DNA from: Cumulibacter soli
GTDB taxonomy: Bacteria > Actinomycetota > Actinomycetes > Mycobacteriales > Antricoccaceae
Reading direction: 5' to 3'
DNA length: 64,000 nucleotides
NCBI RefSeq assembly: GCF_004382795.1
Contig: NZ_SMSG01000001.1
Coordinates: 248,001-312,000, forward strand
The first letter of the stretch is position 1; each line of letters begins with the position of its first letter. Both the position numbers and the translations under genes were made by a program. The notes below the pieces were generated by a model, which saw only the letters and a list, made by a program, of their open reading frames with translations, searched no databases and was not told the DNA's origin. This document shows, in pieces, positions 27,855-37,394 of this stretch.

Positions 27855-29174
27855 TTAGCGAACTCCCGCGGCGGCCGGCTCGGCGTCGGCGCGCTTCTCG
27901 TCGGTGGCGTCGACGCCGCCGTTGGCGATGGCATCGACGTACTCCTGCCGGAAATGCTGGATCGAGGCCTGCAGGCAACCAACACCACCATCGGCCAGCG
28001 CGCAGAACGAGCGGCCGCCGATCGTGACGGTGATGTCCAGCATCTGGTCGATCTCGGACTCGAGCGCCTCACCGTCTTCGAATCGGCGCAAGATTCGCTC
28101 GAGCCAGTAGTTACCTTCGCGGCACGGCGTGCACTTGCCGCAGGACTCGTGCGCGTAGAACTCGATCCACTTGCGAGTGGCGCGCACGTTGGAATCACTA
28201 TCGTCGAAGATCATCACAGCGCTGGTGCCATTCATCGACCCCGCTGCGGCGACCGCATCGAAGTCGAGCGGTACGTCAAGGTGCTCATCGGTGAAGCACG
28301 GAGTCGACGACCCGCCTGGCGTCCAGAACTTGATCGTGTGGCCGTCGCGGATGCCGCCGGCCATCTCGAGCAGTTCACGCAGCGTGGTGCCCATCGGTGC
28401 TTCGTACTGCCCAGGGTTCTTCACCCGACCGGACAGCGAGTAGATGGACGTTCCCGGGCACTTCTCCGGGCCCATCTCCTTGAACCAATCGGCGCCACCG
28501 AGCACGATCCCGGGAACGGAAGCGATACTCCCGACGTTATTCACCACAGTGGGCGATGCGTACAGGCCGGCAACCGCCGGGAACGGCGGCTTGAGACGCG
28601 GCTGCCCCCGGCGTCCCTCCAGGGACTCCAGCAGCGCGGTCTCCTCGCCGCAGATGTATGCGCCCGCACCGGCGTGTACGACGATGTCGAGGTCGAACCC
28701 CGAGTCGAGGATGTTCTTGCCGAGATACCCCGCGGCGTACGCCTCCTTGACGGCGTTCCGTACCCGGCGGATCGCGTGGATAGCTTCGCCGCGAATGTAG
28801 ATCGCGCAGTAGTTCGAACGGATCGCGTAGGAGGAGATGATGCAGCCCTCGATCAGCGCATGCGGATCGAGCATCATCAGCGGCAGATCCCGGCACGTGC
28901 CCGGTTCGCCTTCATCGGCGTTCACGACGAGGTACTTCGGCTTCGCGCCAGGTCCCTCGGTGCCCTGCGGCACGAATGACCACTTCAGGCCGGTCGGGAA
29001 GCCCGCACCGCCTCGTCCGCGCAGGCTGGAAGCCTTCACCAACTCGATCAGTTCGTCCGGGGTGGCCTTCAACGCCTTCGGAAGTGCCTTGTAGCCGTCA
29101 AGGGACTCGTACGTCTCGATCGTCCACGGCTGGTCGGCGTCCCAGCGGTTGCTCAACACAGGAGTCAGTGGCAT
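27855..29174 (-). CDS. nuoF: NADH-quinone oxidoreductase subunit F
   Basis: A 439-residue subunit that binds NADH and FMN and carries cluster N3. The nucleotide site is LRGRGGAGFPTGLKWSFV; NADEGEPGTCRD and AYICGEETALLESLEG belong to the FMN pocket. N3 ligands are in HESCGKCTPCREG plus the Cys of GGVGCLQAS. Start ATG overlaps the nuoE stop by one base. The C terminus carries a short extra tail (DEKRADAEPAAAGVR). Confidence 0.97.
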   Translation of the reverse strand: MPLTPVLSNRWDADQPWTIETYESLDGYKALPKALKATPDELIELVKASSLRGRGGAGFPTGLKWSFVPQGTEGPGAKPKYLVVNADEGEPGTCRDLPLMMLDPHALIEGCIISSYAIRSNYCAIYIRGEAIHAIRRVRNAVKEAYAAGYLGKNILDSGFDLDIVVHAGAGAYICGEETALLESLEGRRGQPRLKPPFPAVAGLYASPTVVNNVGSIASVPGIVLGGADWFKEMGPEKCPGTSIYSLSGRVKNPGQYEAPMGTTLRELLEMAGGIRDGHTIKFWTPGGSSTPCFTDEHLDVPLDFDAVAAAGSMNGTSAVMIFDDSDSNVRATRKWIEFYAHESCGKCTPCREGNYWLERILRRFEDGEALESEIDQMLDITVTIGGRSFCALADGGVGCLQASIQHFRQEYVDAIANGGVDATDEKRADAEPAAAGVR

Positions 29175-29866
29175 TACTTGTTCTCCTCCTTAGCGGCGAT
29201 TGGCGTGTTGTAGTCCGCCGCCGGCGCAGTTTCGCCGCGTTCGCGAGCGAGTTTCAGACCACGCAACGAAGATTCGATGTTGTCCACCGAAGCAACCTTC
29301 GCGGCCACCAGTTCGTCGTCGAGGACGCCGGCGAGTTCCAGTTCGGCCTCACGGAACGACGTAATTTGCGCACCGCGGGTGGGCTTCGGTTTCTGCCCGG
29401 CACGCAACGACGCGACTAGTTCCTTCGCGGATTGCACAGACTGCTTGTCGAAGAATTCGTAGTTCACGGTCACCACTGGGGCGTAGTCGCAAGCGGCCAG
29501 GCATTCAGCGTGTTCGAGCGTGATCGTGCCGTCGTCGGTGGTCTCGTTATGTCCTACGCCCAACTCATCGGAGAGCTCGGCGTAGATCTTGTCGCCGCCG
29601 AGCATCCCGCACAACGTGTTCGTACATACGCTCACGAGGTGTTCACCGGTGGGACGACGCTTGTACATGGTGTAGAACGTCGCCACGCCGCCAACTTCGG
29701 CCGCGGAGATGCCCAGTACCTCGGCGCAGAACTCGATTCCGGCCTGACTGACGTAACCTTCCTCGCCCTGCACCAGATGCAGCATCGGCAGCAACGCCGA
29801 ACGCGACTGGGGGTAGAGGTCGATGATCTTCTGCGCGAGCGCGCGCGTGTTCTCGTCAAGTGCCAT
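29174..29866 (-). CDS. nuoE: NADH-quinone oxidoreductase subunit E
   Basis: A 230-residue thioredoxin-fold subunit with the 2Fe-2S cluster N1a. Ligands are in CTNTLC and CLAAC (C-x4-C and C-x3-C). I set the start at ATG 29866 ([10 protein letters not shown]), which overlaps the nuoD stop as TGATG; the open frame has an additional in-frame start at 29878 inside nuoD. The C-terminal 60 residues after the thioredoxin fold are an actinobacterial-style extension of unknown role. Confidence 0.95.
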   Translation of the reverse strand: MALDENTRALAQKIIDLYPQSRSALLPMLHLVQGEEGYVSQAGIEFCAEVLGISAAEVGGVATFYTMYKRRPTGEHLVSVCTNTLCGMLGGDKIYAELSDELGVGHNETTDDGTITLEHAECLAACDYAPVVTVNYEFFDKQSVQSAKELVASLRAGQKPKPTRGAQITSFREAELELAGVLDDELVAAKVASVDNIESSLRGLKLARERGETAPAADYNTPIAAKEENK

Positions 29867-31194
29867 CAGCGGTCGCAACCTCCCATGACTGGATCCAGTG
29901 AGGCCACCGACGCGATGACGTCGGCCAGCAGACCACCCTCGGACAGCGCAGGCAGCGCCTGCAAATTGATAAAGCTGGGTTCACGCAGGTGCACGCGCCA
30001 CGGGCGGGTGCCGCCGTCGGAAACCACGTGCGCACCGAGTTCGCCGCGCGGGCCCTCGATCGCCACGTATGCCTGGCCGGCTGGAACGCGGAAGCCTTCG
30101 GTCACCAACTTGAAGTGGTGGATCAACGCCTCCATGGACTGGCCCATGATGTGCTTCACGTGCTCGAGCGAGTTGCCCATGCCGTCGGCGCCGATGGACA
30201 ACTGGGCGGGCCACCCGATCTTCTTGTCCTCGACCATCACCGGGCCGGGACCTTCGGACTTGAGGTGCTCGAACGCCTGGCGGCAAATCTTCAACGACTC
30301 GCGCATCTCGGCGACGCGTACGACGTACCGGGACCAGCAGTCGCCGGCGTCATGCGTCGGAACCTCGAAGTCGTACTCGTCGTAGGTCAAGTACGGTTCG
30401 GTCTTGCGCAGGTCCCACCCGAGACCGGCGGCGCGCAGCATCGGACCGGTCACGCCTACCTGCAGACAGCCCGGAACGTTGAGGAAGCCGACGCCCTTGA
30501 GGCGGCGGATCCAGATCGGCTGACCGGTGAGCAGTCGCTCGACACCGTCGATCTCGTCGTCCATCTTGTCGGCCCACCAGGTGAAGGCCTCATCGAAGTC
30601 GGCTGCCAGATCCTGCGCTACCCCACCCGGACGGATGTACGCGTGGTTCATCCGCAAGCCGGTGATGTTCTCCAGGATGTCCAGACAGTAGTTGCGTGCT
30701 CGGAATCCGTTCGTCGCGGCGGTGGTCGAGCCGAGCTCCATACCGCCGGTCGCCAGCCAGATCCAGTGCGAGGAGATACGGCAGATCTCCATGGTGATGA
30801 CGCGGATGATGTCGGCGCGGATCGGTACGTCGGCGTTCAGCAGGCGCTCGACGCTCATCGCGTACGACGCCTCGGTGAACAGCGGCGACAGGTAGTCGGC
30901 GCGAGTCAGGAAGGTGGGCGCCTGCGTGTAGGTGCGGTACTCGACGTTCTTCTCGATACCGGTGTGCAGGTACCCGACGACGGCGCGCGCCTTCTCCACG
31001 GACTCACCGTCGAGGTCGCACACGATGCGCAGCACGCCGTGGGTCGAGGGGTGCTGTGGGCCGAGGTTGATGACGAGTTTCTCGTCCTCCAACGGATCGC
31101 CGGTCTCGTCGAACAGGTCGTCCCAGTCGCCGCCGGTAACGGTGTAGACCTTGCCCTCGTTCGTCTGCCGTGAATCGGCGGTGGGGGTGCTCAT
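29866..31194 (-). CDS. nuoD: NADH-quinone oxidoreductase subunit D
   Basis: A 442-residue 49-kDa-type subunit lining the quinone pocket. [14 protein letters not shown] near residue 47 contains the quinone-site His residues. Further hallmarks are [21 protein letters not shown] and the C-terminal [22 protein letters not shown] 31194 has GGGAGG upstream, fits family length, and follows nuoC by 31 bases, whereas the open frame extends 31 codons further into untranslated-looking sequence. It overlaps nuoE. Confidence 0.96.
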   Translation of the reverse strand: MSTPTADSRQTNEGKVYTVTGGDWDDLFDETGDPLEDEKLVINLGPQHPSTHGVLRIVCDLDGESVEKARAVVGYLHTGIEKNVEYRTYTQAPTFLTRADYLSPLFTEASYAMSVERLLNADVPIRADIIRVITMEICRISSHWIWLATGGMELGSTTAATNGFRARNYCLDILENITGLRMNHAYIRPGGVAQDLAADFDEAFTWWADKMDDEIDGVERLLTGQPIWIRRLKGVGFLNVPGCLQVGVTGPMLRAAGLGWDLRKTEPYLTYDEYDFEVPTHDAGDCWSRYVVRVAEMRESLKICRQAFEHLKSEGPGPVMVEDKKIGWPAQLSIGADGMGNSLEHVKHIMGQSMEALIHHFKLVTEGFRVPAGQAYVAIEGPRGELGAHVVSDGGTRPWRVHLREPSFINLQALPALSEGGLLADVIASVASLDPVMGGCDR

Positions 31195-31225
31195 CGCGTC
31201 CTCCCAGAAGTGATGATGGTTCGCA

Positions 31226-32260
31226 TTACTTGTAGGACCTCCGCTGATCCGGCGGCGGAATGCTCGCGCCCTTGTACTCGACGTCAATGCCGCCGAGCGG
31301 ATAGTCCTTGCGCTGCGGGAATCCGTTCCAGTCGTCAGGCATCAAGATGCGGGTGAGCGCATGATGCCCGTCGAAGATGACGCCGAACATGTCGTACGTC
31401 TCACGCTCCTGCCAGTCTGCAGTCGGGTAGACCTCGCTGACCGTTGGCACGTGCGGATCCTCGACCGTCGTCGCAACCTCGAAGCGCACCCGGCGACGGA
31501 AGGTCATCGAGGTGAGGTGATAAACAACGTGCAATCGCTGCTTGCGGTACTCATCCTGCTGCGGGTCACCGGTAGACGACACTCCGCCGTCGCCGCGGTA
31601 GTAGTCGACGCCGGACAGTGAGGACAGCAGCTCGAATCGCAAACTGGAGTTGTCGCGGGCAATCTGCATGATCTTCGCGATGTGCGACTTCTCGACGTAG
31701 AAGGTGATCTCGCCACGGTCGACCATGGTCGCCAGGTGCGCCTTGTTCCACTGCGGATACGCCTTGGCGAAGATGTCCGCGACCTCGTCGAACCATCCAC
31801 CGTACGGCCGCGGCGACGAAACACTCGGGATTCCGGAGCCGGCTTGGGTGACCAAACCGCCCATACCGGAGGTATCGCCGCTGCCCTCGACACCGAACAG
31901 TCCGCGGCGACCGGAGGCCTGCGGCGCGGGCGTTGGGTCGAACTCGGAGCGAGCGTGCGAGACGAACGCGGTCGGATCGGTGACGCGCGCGGCTACCTCA
32001 TCGCCTTCGGCTGCCCCCTGCGGTTTGGAGCCCTCCGGGGCCGCGGCATCCTTCGCGTCGGAGGCCTGGCCATCGTCGGCCGGCTGCTCAGCGGCGTCGG
32101 TGGCCGGGGTCGCCTCGGTGGCGGTTTCGTCCCGCTTCGCGGACGAGCCGGAGCCCCGACGCTGGCGCCGCGCGGACGGACGCGGAGGGGCCGCGTTTTC
32201 CTTGGTGTCTTCGCGGGTCTCGTCCTTGCCCGAATTCGGGTTAGGCGTGCTGATGCTCAT
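31226..32260 (-). CDS. nuoC: NADH-quinone oxidoreductase subunit C with long acidic N-terminal extension
   Basis: A 344-residue peripheral-arm subunit. The conserved 30-kDa domain occupies roughly residues 150-335 and includes [39 protein letters not shown] and [21 protein letters not shown]. The first 110 or so residues are low-complexity and rich in Ala, Glu, Asp, Pro and Lys, so they are probably disordered. Longer NuoC N termini are frequent in actinobacteria, though this one is at the long end. It overlaps the nuoB stop by four bases. Confidence 0.94.
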   Translation of the reverse strand: MSISTPNPNSGKDETREDTKENAAPPRPSARRQRRGSGSSAKRDETATEATPATDAAEQPADDGQASDAKDAAAPEGSKPQGAAEGDEVAARVTDPTAFVSHARSEFDPTPAPQASGRRGLFGVEGSGDTSGMGGLVTQAGSGIPSVSSPRPYGGWFDEVADIFAKAYPQWNKAHLATMVDRGEITFYVEKSHIAKIMQIARDNSSLRFELLSSLSGVDYYRGDGGVSSTGDPQQDEYRKQRLHVVYHLTSMTFRRRVRFEVATTVEDPHVPTVSEVYPTADWQERETYDMFGVIFDGHHALTRILMPDDWNGFPQRKDYPLGGIDVEYKGASIPPPDQRRSYK

Positions 32261-33000
32261 CGGCGACCTTCAACTTCTTTGCGCGTGGGCGAGGCGAGCT
32301 CGCGCTGCTTCGCGGCCAGTTTCTTCTGCGGGGAGTCCTGCTCGAGCATGAACTGCTTCTCGCGACCTTCGCCCTTGGCCTTGATCCAGTCCTCGCGCAA
32401 CGTGTCGCCGGACTTGCGCTTGGTGGGATTCCACGACTTGTGGAACGGGGTGTAGCCGGCGCGACGCACGCTCGAGGGCATATCGACGTGCAGGTTCGCG
32501 TTGCGCTCGGCGACCTCTTTCGCGCGCTTGGCATTGATCGGCTCGTGCAACACCTTGTACTGCAGTTTCAGGATTGCATCGAGCAGCATTTCCGGTCGCG
32601 GTGGGCATCCGGGCAGGTAGATGTCGACCGGAACAATATGGTCGACGCCCTGCACCACCGAGTAGTTGTTGAACATGCCGCCCGAGCTGGCGCAGACGCC
32701 CATCGCGATGACCCAGCGCGGTTCGGGCATTTGGTCGTAGACCTGACGGACGACCGGGGCCATTTTCTGCGTCACGCGGCCGGCGACGATCATCAGGTCG
32801 GCCTGACGTGGCGTGGCGGAGAACCGCTCCATACCGAAGCGCGCAAAGTCGTGCATCGGTCCACCGGTCGTCATCATCTCGATTGCGCAGCACGCCAGAC
32901 CGAAGGTCGCCGGCCACATCGAAGCCTTACGCGCGTAGTTGCCGAGGGCCTCGACGGACGTCAGCAGCAGTCCACCGGGAAGTTTCTCTTCAATACCCAT
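32257..33000 (-). CDS. nuoB: NADH-quinone oxidoreductase subunit B
   Basis: A 247-residue subunit carrying cluster N2, the direct electron donor to quinone. Ligands are the tandem Cys pair in [11 protein letters not shown], the Cys in [13 protein letters not shown] and the Cys in [13 protein letters not shown] basic C-terminal tail of about 75 residues follows the core domain. nuoA lies 15 bases upstream. Stop overlaps the nuoC start (ATGA). Confidence 0.97.
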   Translation of the reverse strand: MGIEEKLPGGLLLTSVEALGNYARKASMWPATFGLACCAIEMMTTGGPMHDFARFGMERFSATPRQADLMIVAGRVTQKMAPVVRQVYDQMPEPRWVIAMGVCASSGGMFNNYSVVQGVDHIVPVDIYLPGCPPRPEMLLDAILKLQYKVLHEPINAKRAKEVAERNANLHVDMPSSVRRAGYTPFHKSWNPTKRKSGDTLREDWIKAKGEGREKQFMLEQDSPQKKLAAKQRELASPTRKEVEGRR

Positions 33001-33015
33001 TGTCTTGCGACCTCA

Positions 33016-33378
33016 CTAATTCCAGTTGAGTCCGCCGCGACGCCATTCGTAGGCGTAAGCGACCGTGACGAGCGCGATGAAGATGGTGATCTGGATGAGA
33101 CCAAACCAGGCCAATTGCCCCATCGCGACGGCGAACGGGTACAGGAACAACATCTCGACATCGAAGATGATGAACAGCATCGCCGTGAGGTAGTACTTAA
33201 TCGGGAAACGCCCGGAGCCTGACGGCTGCTCCACCGGCTCGATACCGCACTCGTACGGGTCGTACTTCGCCTTGTTATAGCGCTTGGGCCCCACGATCGT
33301 CGCTAGACAGACCGAGAAGACCGCGAACCCGAGGGCGAGTACACCCAGCGTGATCAGTGGGACGTAAATGTCGAGCAC
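33016..33378 (-). CDS. nuoA: NADH-quinone oxidoreductase subunit A
   Basis: A 120-residue three-helix membrane subunit and the first gene of the nuo operon. KYDPYECGIEPVEQPSGSGRFPIKYYLTAMLFIIFDVE is the family signature, with the Cys-containing loop that contacts NuoH and NuoD and the Asp/Glu of helix 2. The start is GTG at 33378, preceded by a GGTGG run. The 119-base region upstream should contain the operon promoter; I could not assign it firmly. Confidence 0.96.
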   Translation of the reverse strand: MLDIYVPLITLGVLALGFAVFSVCLATIVGPKRYNKAKYDPYECGIEPVEQPSGSGRFPIKYYLTAMLFIIFDVEMLFLYPFAVAMGQLAWFGLIQITIFIALVTVAYAYEWRRGGLNWN

Positions 33379-33497
33379 TTAGCCACCCATCCTTGTCAGC
33401 ATGTGTTGCATGGACGCCGCCGTTTCCACTGTATGGGTCGGTCGGTAGGTGTTTGAACCCTCGCCGTAGCGCATCACATTCGTTGTCGAACCGTTCA

Positions 33498-34817
33498 TCA
33501 TGACCGCACCGCCGGGGTCATTTTTTGCAATCCGATCAGGATCCGGTCCATCGCATCACCGTCGCGGGGGTCGGTGAGGTTGGCCATCATCTTCAGGACA
33601 AACTTCATGAGTGTCTTGCGCGGCAGGCCGTACTTGGTCGCCGCGCGCATCACGTGCTCGTTACCGATCAACTTCACGAACACACCGCCGAGGCGGTAGT
33701 AGGAGCCCAGGTGATCAGCCATCGCCGAGTTGTAGCCCTCGAGGGCGCGTTCACGGGCTGAATCCGTGCGACGTCCGTACGCCTGTGCCACGGCCTCGGC
33801 GGCGAGTTGGCCGGTTTCCATCGCATACGCAATGCCCTCGCCGTTGAACGGGTTGATCGCACCGGCGGCATCGCCGACGAGCAGCAGCCCATCCTTGTAG
33901 TGCGGGTGTTTGTTGAAGCCCATCGGCAGGCCACCACCACGGGTCGGCCCCGTGGCGTTCTCCTCGACGTATCCCCACTCTTCGGGGAGCCCGCCGAGCC
34001 AGCGCACCAACAGATCGCGGTAGTTGAGGTCCTGGAAGGACGCCGAGGAGTTCAAGATGCCGAGACCGACGTTAGACGTACCGTCGCCGACACCGAATAT
34101 CCAGCCATACCCGGGAAGCAGGCGCTTGTCGCCGCCGGGAAGTTCCTCCCAGAGCTCCAGCCAGGACTCAAGGTAGTCATCGTCGTGTCGCGGAGACTTG
34201 TAGTAGCGGCGTACGGCGACACCCATCGGACGCTTTTCGTCGCGGAGAATGCCGGCCCCCAGGCCCAAACGGCCGCTCATCCCGTCGCAGGAGATGACCA
34301 TCGGCGCCCGGTACTCACGCAGTTCCTTACCGGGCCCCACCTTGGCAGTGACTCCGACAATGCGGCCGCTGGGATCGTTGATAGCGCCGGTGACGTTGCA
34401 ACTCTCCACTAACTTCGCGCCGACCTGCTGGGCGCGGCGAGCAAGTAGTTCGTCGAAGTCCGATCGCGGGCGCACCAGCCCGTAATCGGGGAAGGACGCC
34501 AGTTCGGGCCAGTCGAGTTCGAGACGAACATTGCCGCCGATCACACGCAGACCCTTGTTGCGGATCCATTTGCCTTCCAGGTCGACTCCGTCGAGACCGC
34601 TGGCGCCCTCGGTCGTGTCGATCCCCATCCCGATGATGCTCTTCACCGCGCGGGGGGTGAGGCCATCGCCGCAGACCTTGTCGCGCGGGAACGAGGACTT
34701 CTCCAGCAGCAGCACCTCAAGGCCTTGGAGAGCCGCGTAATAGGCGGCGGCCGATCCGCCGGGGCCGGCGCCGACGACGATGACGTCCGCGTCCTGCTGC
34801 GCGCTAATTGCGCTCAT
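33498..34817 (-). CDS. menJ: Geranylgeranyl reductase family flavoprotein, probable menaquinone reductase
   Basis: A 439-residue FAD-dependent reductase. The Rossmann motif VVGAGPGGSAAAYYAALQG is at the N terminus, KVCGDGLTPRAV is the family motif and LLVGDAAGAINPFNGEGIAYAMETG is the second FAD motif. Mycobacterial MenJ, of this family, saturates one isoprene unit of the menaquinone side chain. The position here, between the nuo operon and menG, makes that role the best guess, although archaeal-type lipid or chlorophyll side-chain reductases share the fold. Start ATG; the 129-base upstream gap contains an IdeR-like sequence. Confidence 0.85.
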   Translation of the reverse strand: MSAISAQQDADVIVVGAGPGGSAAAYYAALQGLEVLLLEKSSFPRDKVCGDGLTPRAVKSIIGMGIDTTEGASGLDGVDLEGKWIRNKGLRVIGGNVRLELDWPELASFPDYGLVRPRSDFDELLARRAQQVGAKLVESCNVTGAINDPSGRIVGVTAKVGPGKELREYRAPMVISCDGMSGRLGLGAGILRDEKRPMGVAVRRYYKSPRHDDDYLESWLELWEELPGGDKRLLPGYGWIFGVGDGTSNVGLGILNSSASFQDLNYRDLLVRWLGGLPEEWGYVEENATGPTRGGGLPMGFNKHPHYKDGLLLVGDAAGAINPFNGEGIAYAMETGQLAAEAVAQAYGRRTDSARERALEGYNSAMADHLGSYYRLGGVFVKLIGNEHVMRAATKYGLPRKTLMKFVLKMMANLTDPRDGDAMDRILIGLQKMTPAVRS

Positions 34818-34923
34818 GGATCCCTACTCCAGGCATGCTACTGAGGCGTCCAAGGACGCGCTTGTGAAAACGTGCACGATCTAACATCGGAGAGTTTACG
34901 GGTCACCGTTAAGCCTGCGCGAA

Positions 34924-34942
34924 CTTAGGCGAACCTTACCGA
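34924..34942. promoter_or_regulatory. Possible IdeR/DtxR box between menG and menJ
   Basis: TTAGGCGAACCTTACCGAT agrees with the IdeR consensus at 12 of 19 positions, mostly in the TTAGG arm and the CCT/ACC arm. It lies about 107 bases before the menJ start. Only moderate similarity; no supporting experiment. Confidence 0.22.
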
Positions 34943-34946
34943 TCGC

Positions 34947-35687
34947 TCAGCGCGCGCTGGCGGTCGATTTCGGCTTCTTCGCCCGGTGCAGTGCAACGAT
35001 TCCGCCGGTCAGATTGCGCCACTGCGCCGCCGTCCAACCCGAGTCATTAATCAACTCGGCGAGAGCTTGCTGGTCGTGCCACGCCTTGATTGAGTCAGCC
35101 AGATATTCATAGGCCTCCGGGTTACTGCTCGCCCGGCGCGCCAGTTGCGGGATCAGCTTGAGCGCAGCGTTGTAGTACGCCACGCGAAGCGGCGCCCAGC
35201 TGGGTCGGGAGAACTCGCACACGACGAGGGTTCCGCCGGGGCGAACCACACGCGCCATCTCAGCGAGCGCATCGCCGGTCCGCACGACATTTCGCAGGCC
35301 GAAGGAGATCGTCGCCGCGTCAAACGCCTCGTCCGCGAACGGGAGGTGCAAGGCGTCGCCGGCCAGCAGCGGCACGTTCGCACGCTGCACCGCCGAGGTG
35401 TGTTTACCCGCGGCGAGCATGCCGAAGGTCAGGTCGGATCCGACGGCGTACGCCCCGGAGCGCGCGAGTTCGACCGTGGACACGCCGGTACCGCAGGCGA
35501 GGTCCAGCACTCGCTGTCCGGGCTGCAGTTCGAGCGCGTTTCGGGTCGCCCGGCGCCACACCCGATCCAGACCGCCGGACTGCAAGGTGTTCATCAGGTC
35601 GTAGCGCTTGGCGACGCCTTCGAACATCGCCTGCACTTCCTGCGGCTTCTTCTCTAGCGTGGCGCGAGTGGCATGTTGGTCTGGCAC
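34947..35687 (-). CDS. menG: Demethylmenaquinone methyltransferase
   Basis: A 246-residue class I SAM-dependent methyltransferase of the UbiE/MenG family, which adds the methyl group to demethylmenaquinone in the last ring-modifying step. The SAM motif [16 protein letters not shown], the family signature [26 protein letters not shown] and SFGLRNVV are present. I chose GTG 35687 (reading V-P-D-Q-H). The sequence TATAGT ends seven bases before it, so the message may be leaderless. The open frame reaches 35738, which would put that promoter-like hexamer inside the gene. Confidence 0.92.
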   Translation of the reverse strand: MPDQHATRATLEKKPQEVQAMFEGVAKRYDLMNTLQSGGLDRVWRRATRNALELQPGQRVLDLACGTGVSTVELARSGAYAVGSDLTFGMLAAGKHTSAVQRANVPLLAGDALHLPFADEAFDAATISFGLRNVVRTGDALAEMARVVRPGGTLVVCEFSRPSWAPLRVAYYNAALKLIPQLARRASSNPEAYEYLADSIKAWHDQQALAELINDSGWTAAQWRNLTGGIVALHRAKKPKSTASAR

Positions 35688-35750
35688 GCACGCGACTATA
35701 GTCGCCGGGTGCGGTCCGACGGGCCTCGACGGCGGCATACAAGCCGGACG

Positions 35751-35786
35751 AATTAAGACGTCGCCGCCCCGCTGCGACGGCTAATT
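35751..35786 (-). terminator. Terminator hairpin at the end of the serpin gene
   Basis: AATTA and CGTCGC on one arm pair with GCGACG and TAATT on the other across a 9-base loop. The structure begins within the serpin stop codon region and precedes the menG promoter area, so it should stop transcription from the serpin gene. Confidence 0.5.
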
Positions 35787-37079
35787 ATCGCTGGGGTTCT
35801 GGATTGCCGCGACGAAGGCGATACTGCCGGTCGCGATGACCCGCACCGCGAACAGGAACGGTCGGTCGAGGCGAATCTCCACCGAGTCGTCGGGGTTCGC
35901 TGACGAGGCCTCCATCCCGCCGGCGGTGGCCGCCGCGCCCTCGGTCCCCTTCTCCGCGACTTTCAGCCAGGCCTCGTGCTGCACGAACGACAACTGGGTT
36001 GGCTCGTCGGCGAGCGCCGAGAAGTCGGCCACGTCAGCATCGAACGCATCGACGATCCCCAACTTCTCCAACGCGGATGACAACTCGATGCGCTGCTTCG
36101 CCTCGAAGACCGGTATGTAGAGCTGCGCCTCGGTCTCCGCCAACTGCTCGACTACGTCGCTCACGCTTTCCGGAGTCAGCGACCCGATCGCCTCGGCGAG
36201 GTCAGTGTCTTCGGCCGGGAGGTAGAACAGGGCTACCAGGCCGTCGTCCTTGTATGGCAGCTCGAATGCGATGGCGCCGTCCTGCTCGACGTACGGCACG
36301 TGCCGGTGATCCTGCATGTAGTCGGCCTCGGATGTCGAGCCATCGCCAAGGGTGAAGGCATCTGCGGAGGTCTTGTCCGGGTTGAAGTCCTGCGCCCATA
36401 GCGCGTTCAGGTACAGGGCGTTGACCAGCACCGTGCGGGTGTCCGGCGTGACTTGGCCGGATTCGAGCAGGTCGGGAATCTTGTCGTTGGTGCGCTGCGC
36501 GACCCAATCGTTGATCGTCGCGGTGGCCCCGGACGGGTCGCTGAAGTCAACCGAATGTGGGGCGACCCCGAACCACTGCGCGACGATCGACGCGTAGTCG
36601 TCCTTCACCGCGAACGAGTCACTGACGAACGACGTATTCGCCATATCGAACTGCGCTTGCTGCAGTGCCGCAATCGCAGTGATCTCGGCGTTCGCGCCGG
36701 TGCGCAGTTCGGTGGCGTCGGCGCAACCGAACGCCTCGGCGATCTGGGTGAGCGTGTCGCCGTCGGCCCCTTGCGCGATCAACGCCATGCACTGACTGAT
36801 GGATAACGGCGAGATCACAGCATTAGCCGCGGGCTCCGCGGCGACGGCTTCCGCGAGCATGGCGAGCGCGAACCCGGTGGTGCCCGCCTGGTACGCCGCC
36901 GCGGCTGGATCGTCCGCTGCGGTTTGCATGCTCGCTGCATCTGGATCATCGAAACCCTCGGGTGAGGGTTCTGGTTTATCTGGTTCCGCAGAGCACGCCG
37001 CCGCGGCCACGATGAGGGCCAGGCCGCCCGCCAAACCCAACGCCGCGCGCCGCGTCACCGCTCGTTGTCCCAGATTCAT
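35781..37079 (-). CDS. Serpin-family protease inhibitor, predicted lipoprotein
   Basis: A 432-residue serpin. The N terminus (TRRAALGLAGG followed by a hydrophobic run and AAAC) is a lipoprotein signal with Cys29 as the anchor and a twin-arginine-like start. Serpin landmarks follow: ANAVISPLSISQCMALIAQGA, NDWVAQRTNDKIPDLL, LVNALYLNALWAQDF and, at the end, LDRPFLFAVRVIATGSIAF. The reactive-loop hinge EKGTEGAAATAGG has the small residues required for loop insertion, so it should be inhibitory; counting from the hinge puts the scissile bond near M-E-A-S-S. ATG 37079 has GGGGAG upstream and begins directly before the signal peptide. It is a single gene with its own terminator. The target protease is unknown. 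Confidence 0.9.
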   Translation of the reverse strand: MNLGQRAVTRRAALGLAGGLALIVAAAACSAEPDKPEPSPEGFDDPDAASMQTAADDPAAAAYQAGTTGFALAMLAEAVAAEPAANAVISPLSISQCMALIAQGADGDTLTQIAEAFGCADATELRTGANAEITAIAALQQAQFDMANTSFVSDSFAVKDDYASIVAQWFGVAPHSVDFSDPSGATATINDWVAQRTNDKIPDLLESGQVTPDTRTVLVNALYLNALWAQDFNPDKTSADAFTLGDGSTSEADYMQDHRHVPYVEQDGAIAFELPYKDDGLVALFYLPAEDTDLAEAIGSLTPESVSDVVEQLAETEAQLYIPVFEAKQRIELSSALEKLGIVDAFDADVADFSALADEPTQLSFVQHEAWLKVAEKGTEGAAATAGGMEASSANPDDSVEIRLDRPFLFAVRVIATGSIAFVAAIQNPSDN

Positions 37080-37394
37080 GCTCAAGCTCCCCAAAAAAGT
37101 GACTGCGCCGTGGTGTGTGGCAACGTCGCGTGCCCCCGCACCGTGGCCGGTTATCGCGTAGGACCGGTCATCTTGGAAGCGGGTTCCCACTCACCCTGCC
37201 ACGACTGACGCGATCCTGAACCGATCGACGTTGGGTCAACCAGCGGTCGCCGCTCGGCGCGGTGCAGCGACTCGCGCGCCTGCCCAGAACAACTACTAGG
37301 ACGTGCTACCAACGAAGGCGGTGCGGTCAGCACTAAACTCAGAGGTCCCATCGGCGTCCCGGCCGGTGGCCGTCCCTGGCCCAGGAGGCGCCCC
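37080..37394. other. Divergent promoter region between serpin and fabH
   Basis: About 315 bases with no supported gene. It should contain the promoters of the serpin (minus) and fabH (plus) genes. TAAACT at 37334 is a candidate -10 element for fabH, but no clear -35 accompanies it. Confidence 0.4.
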
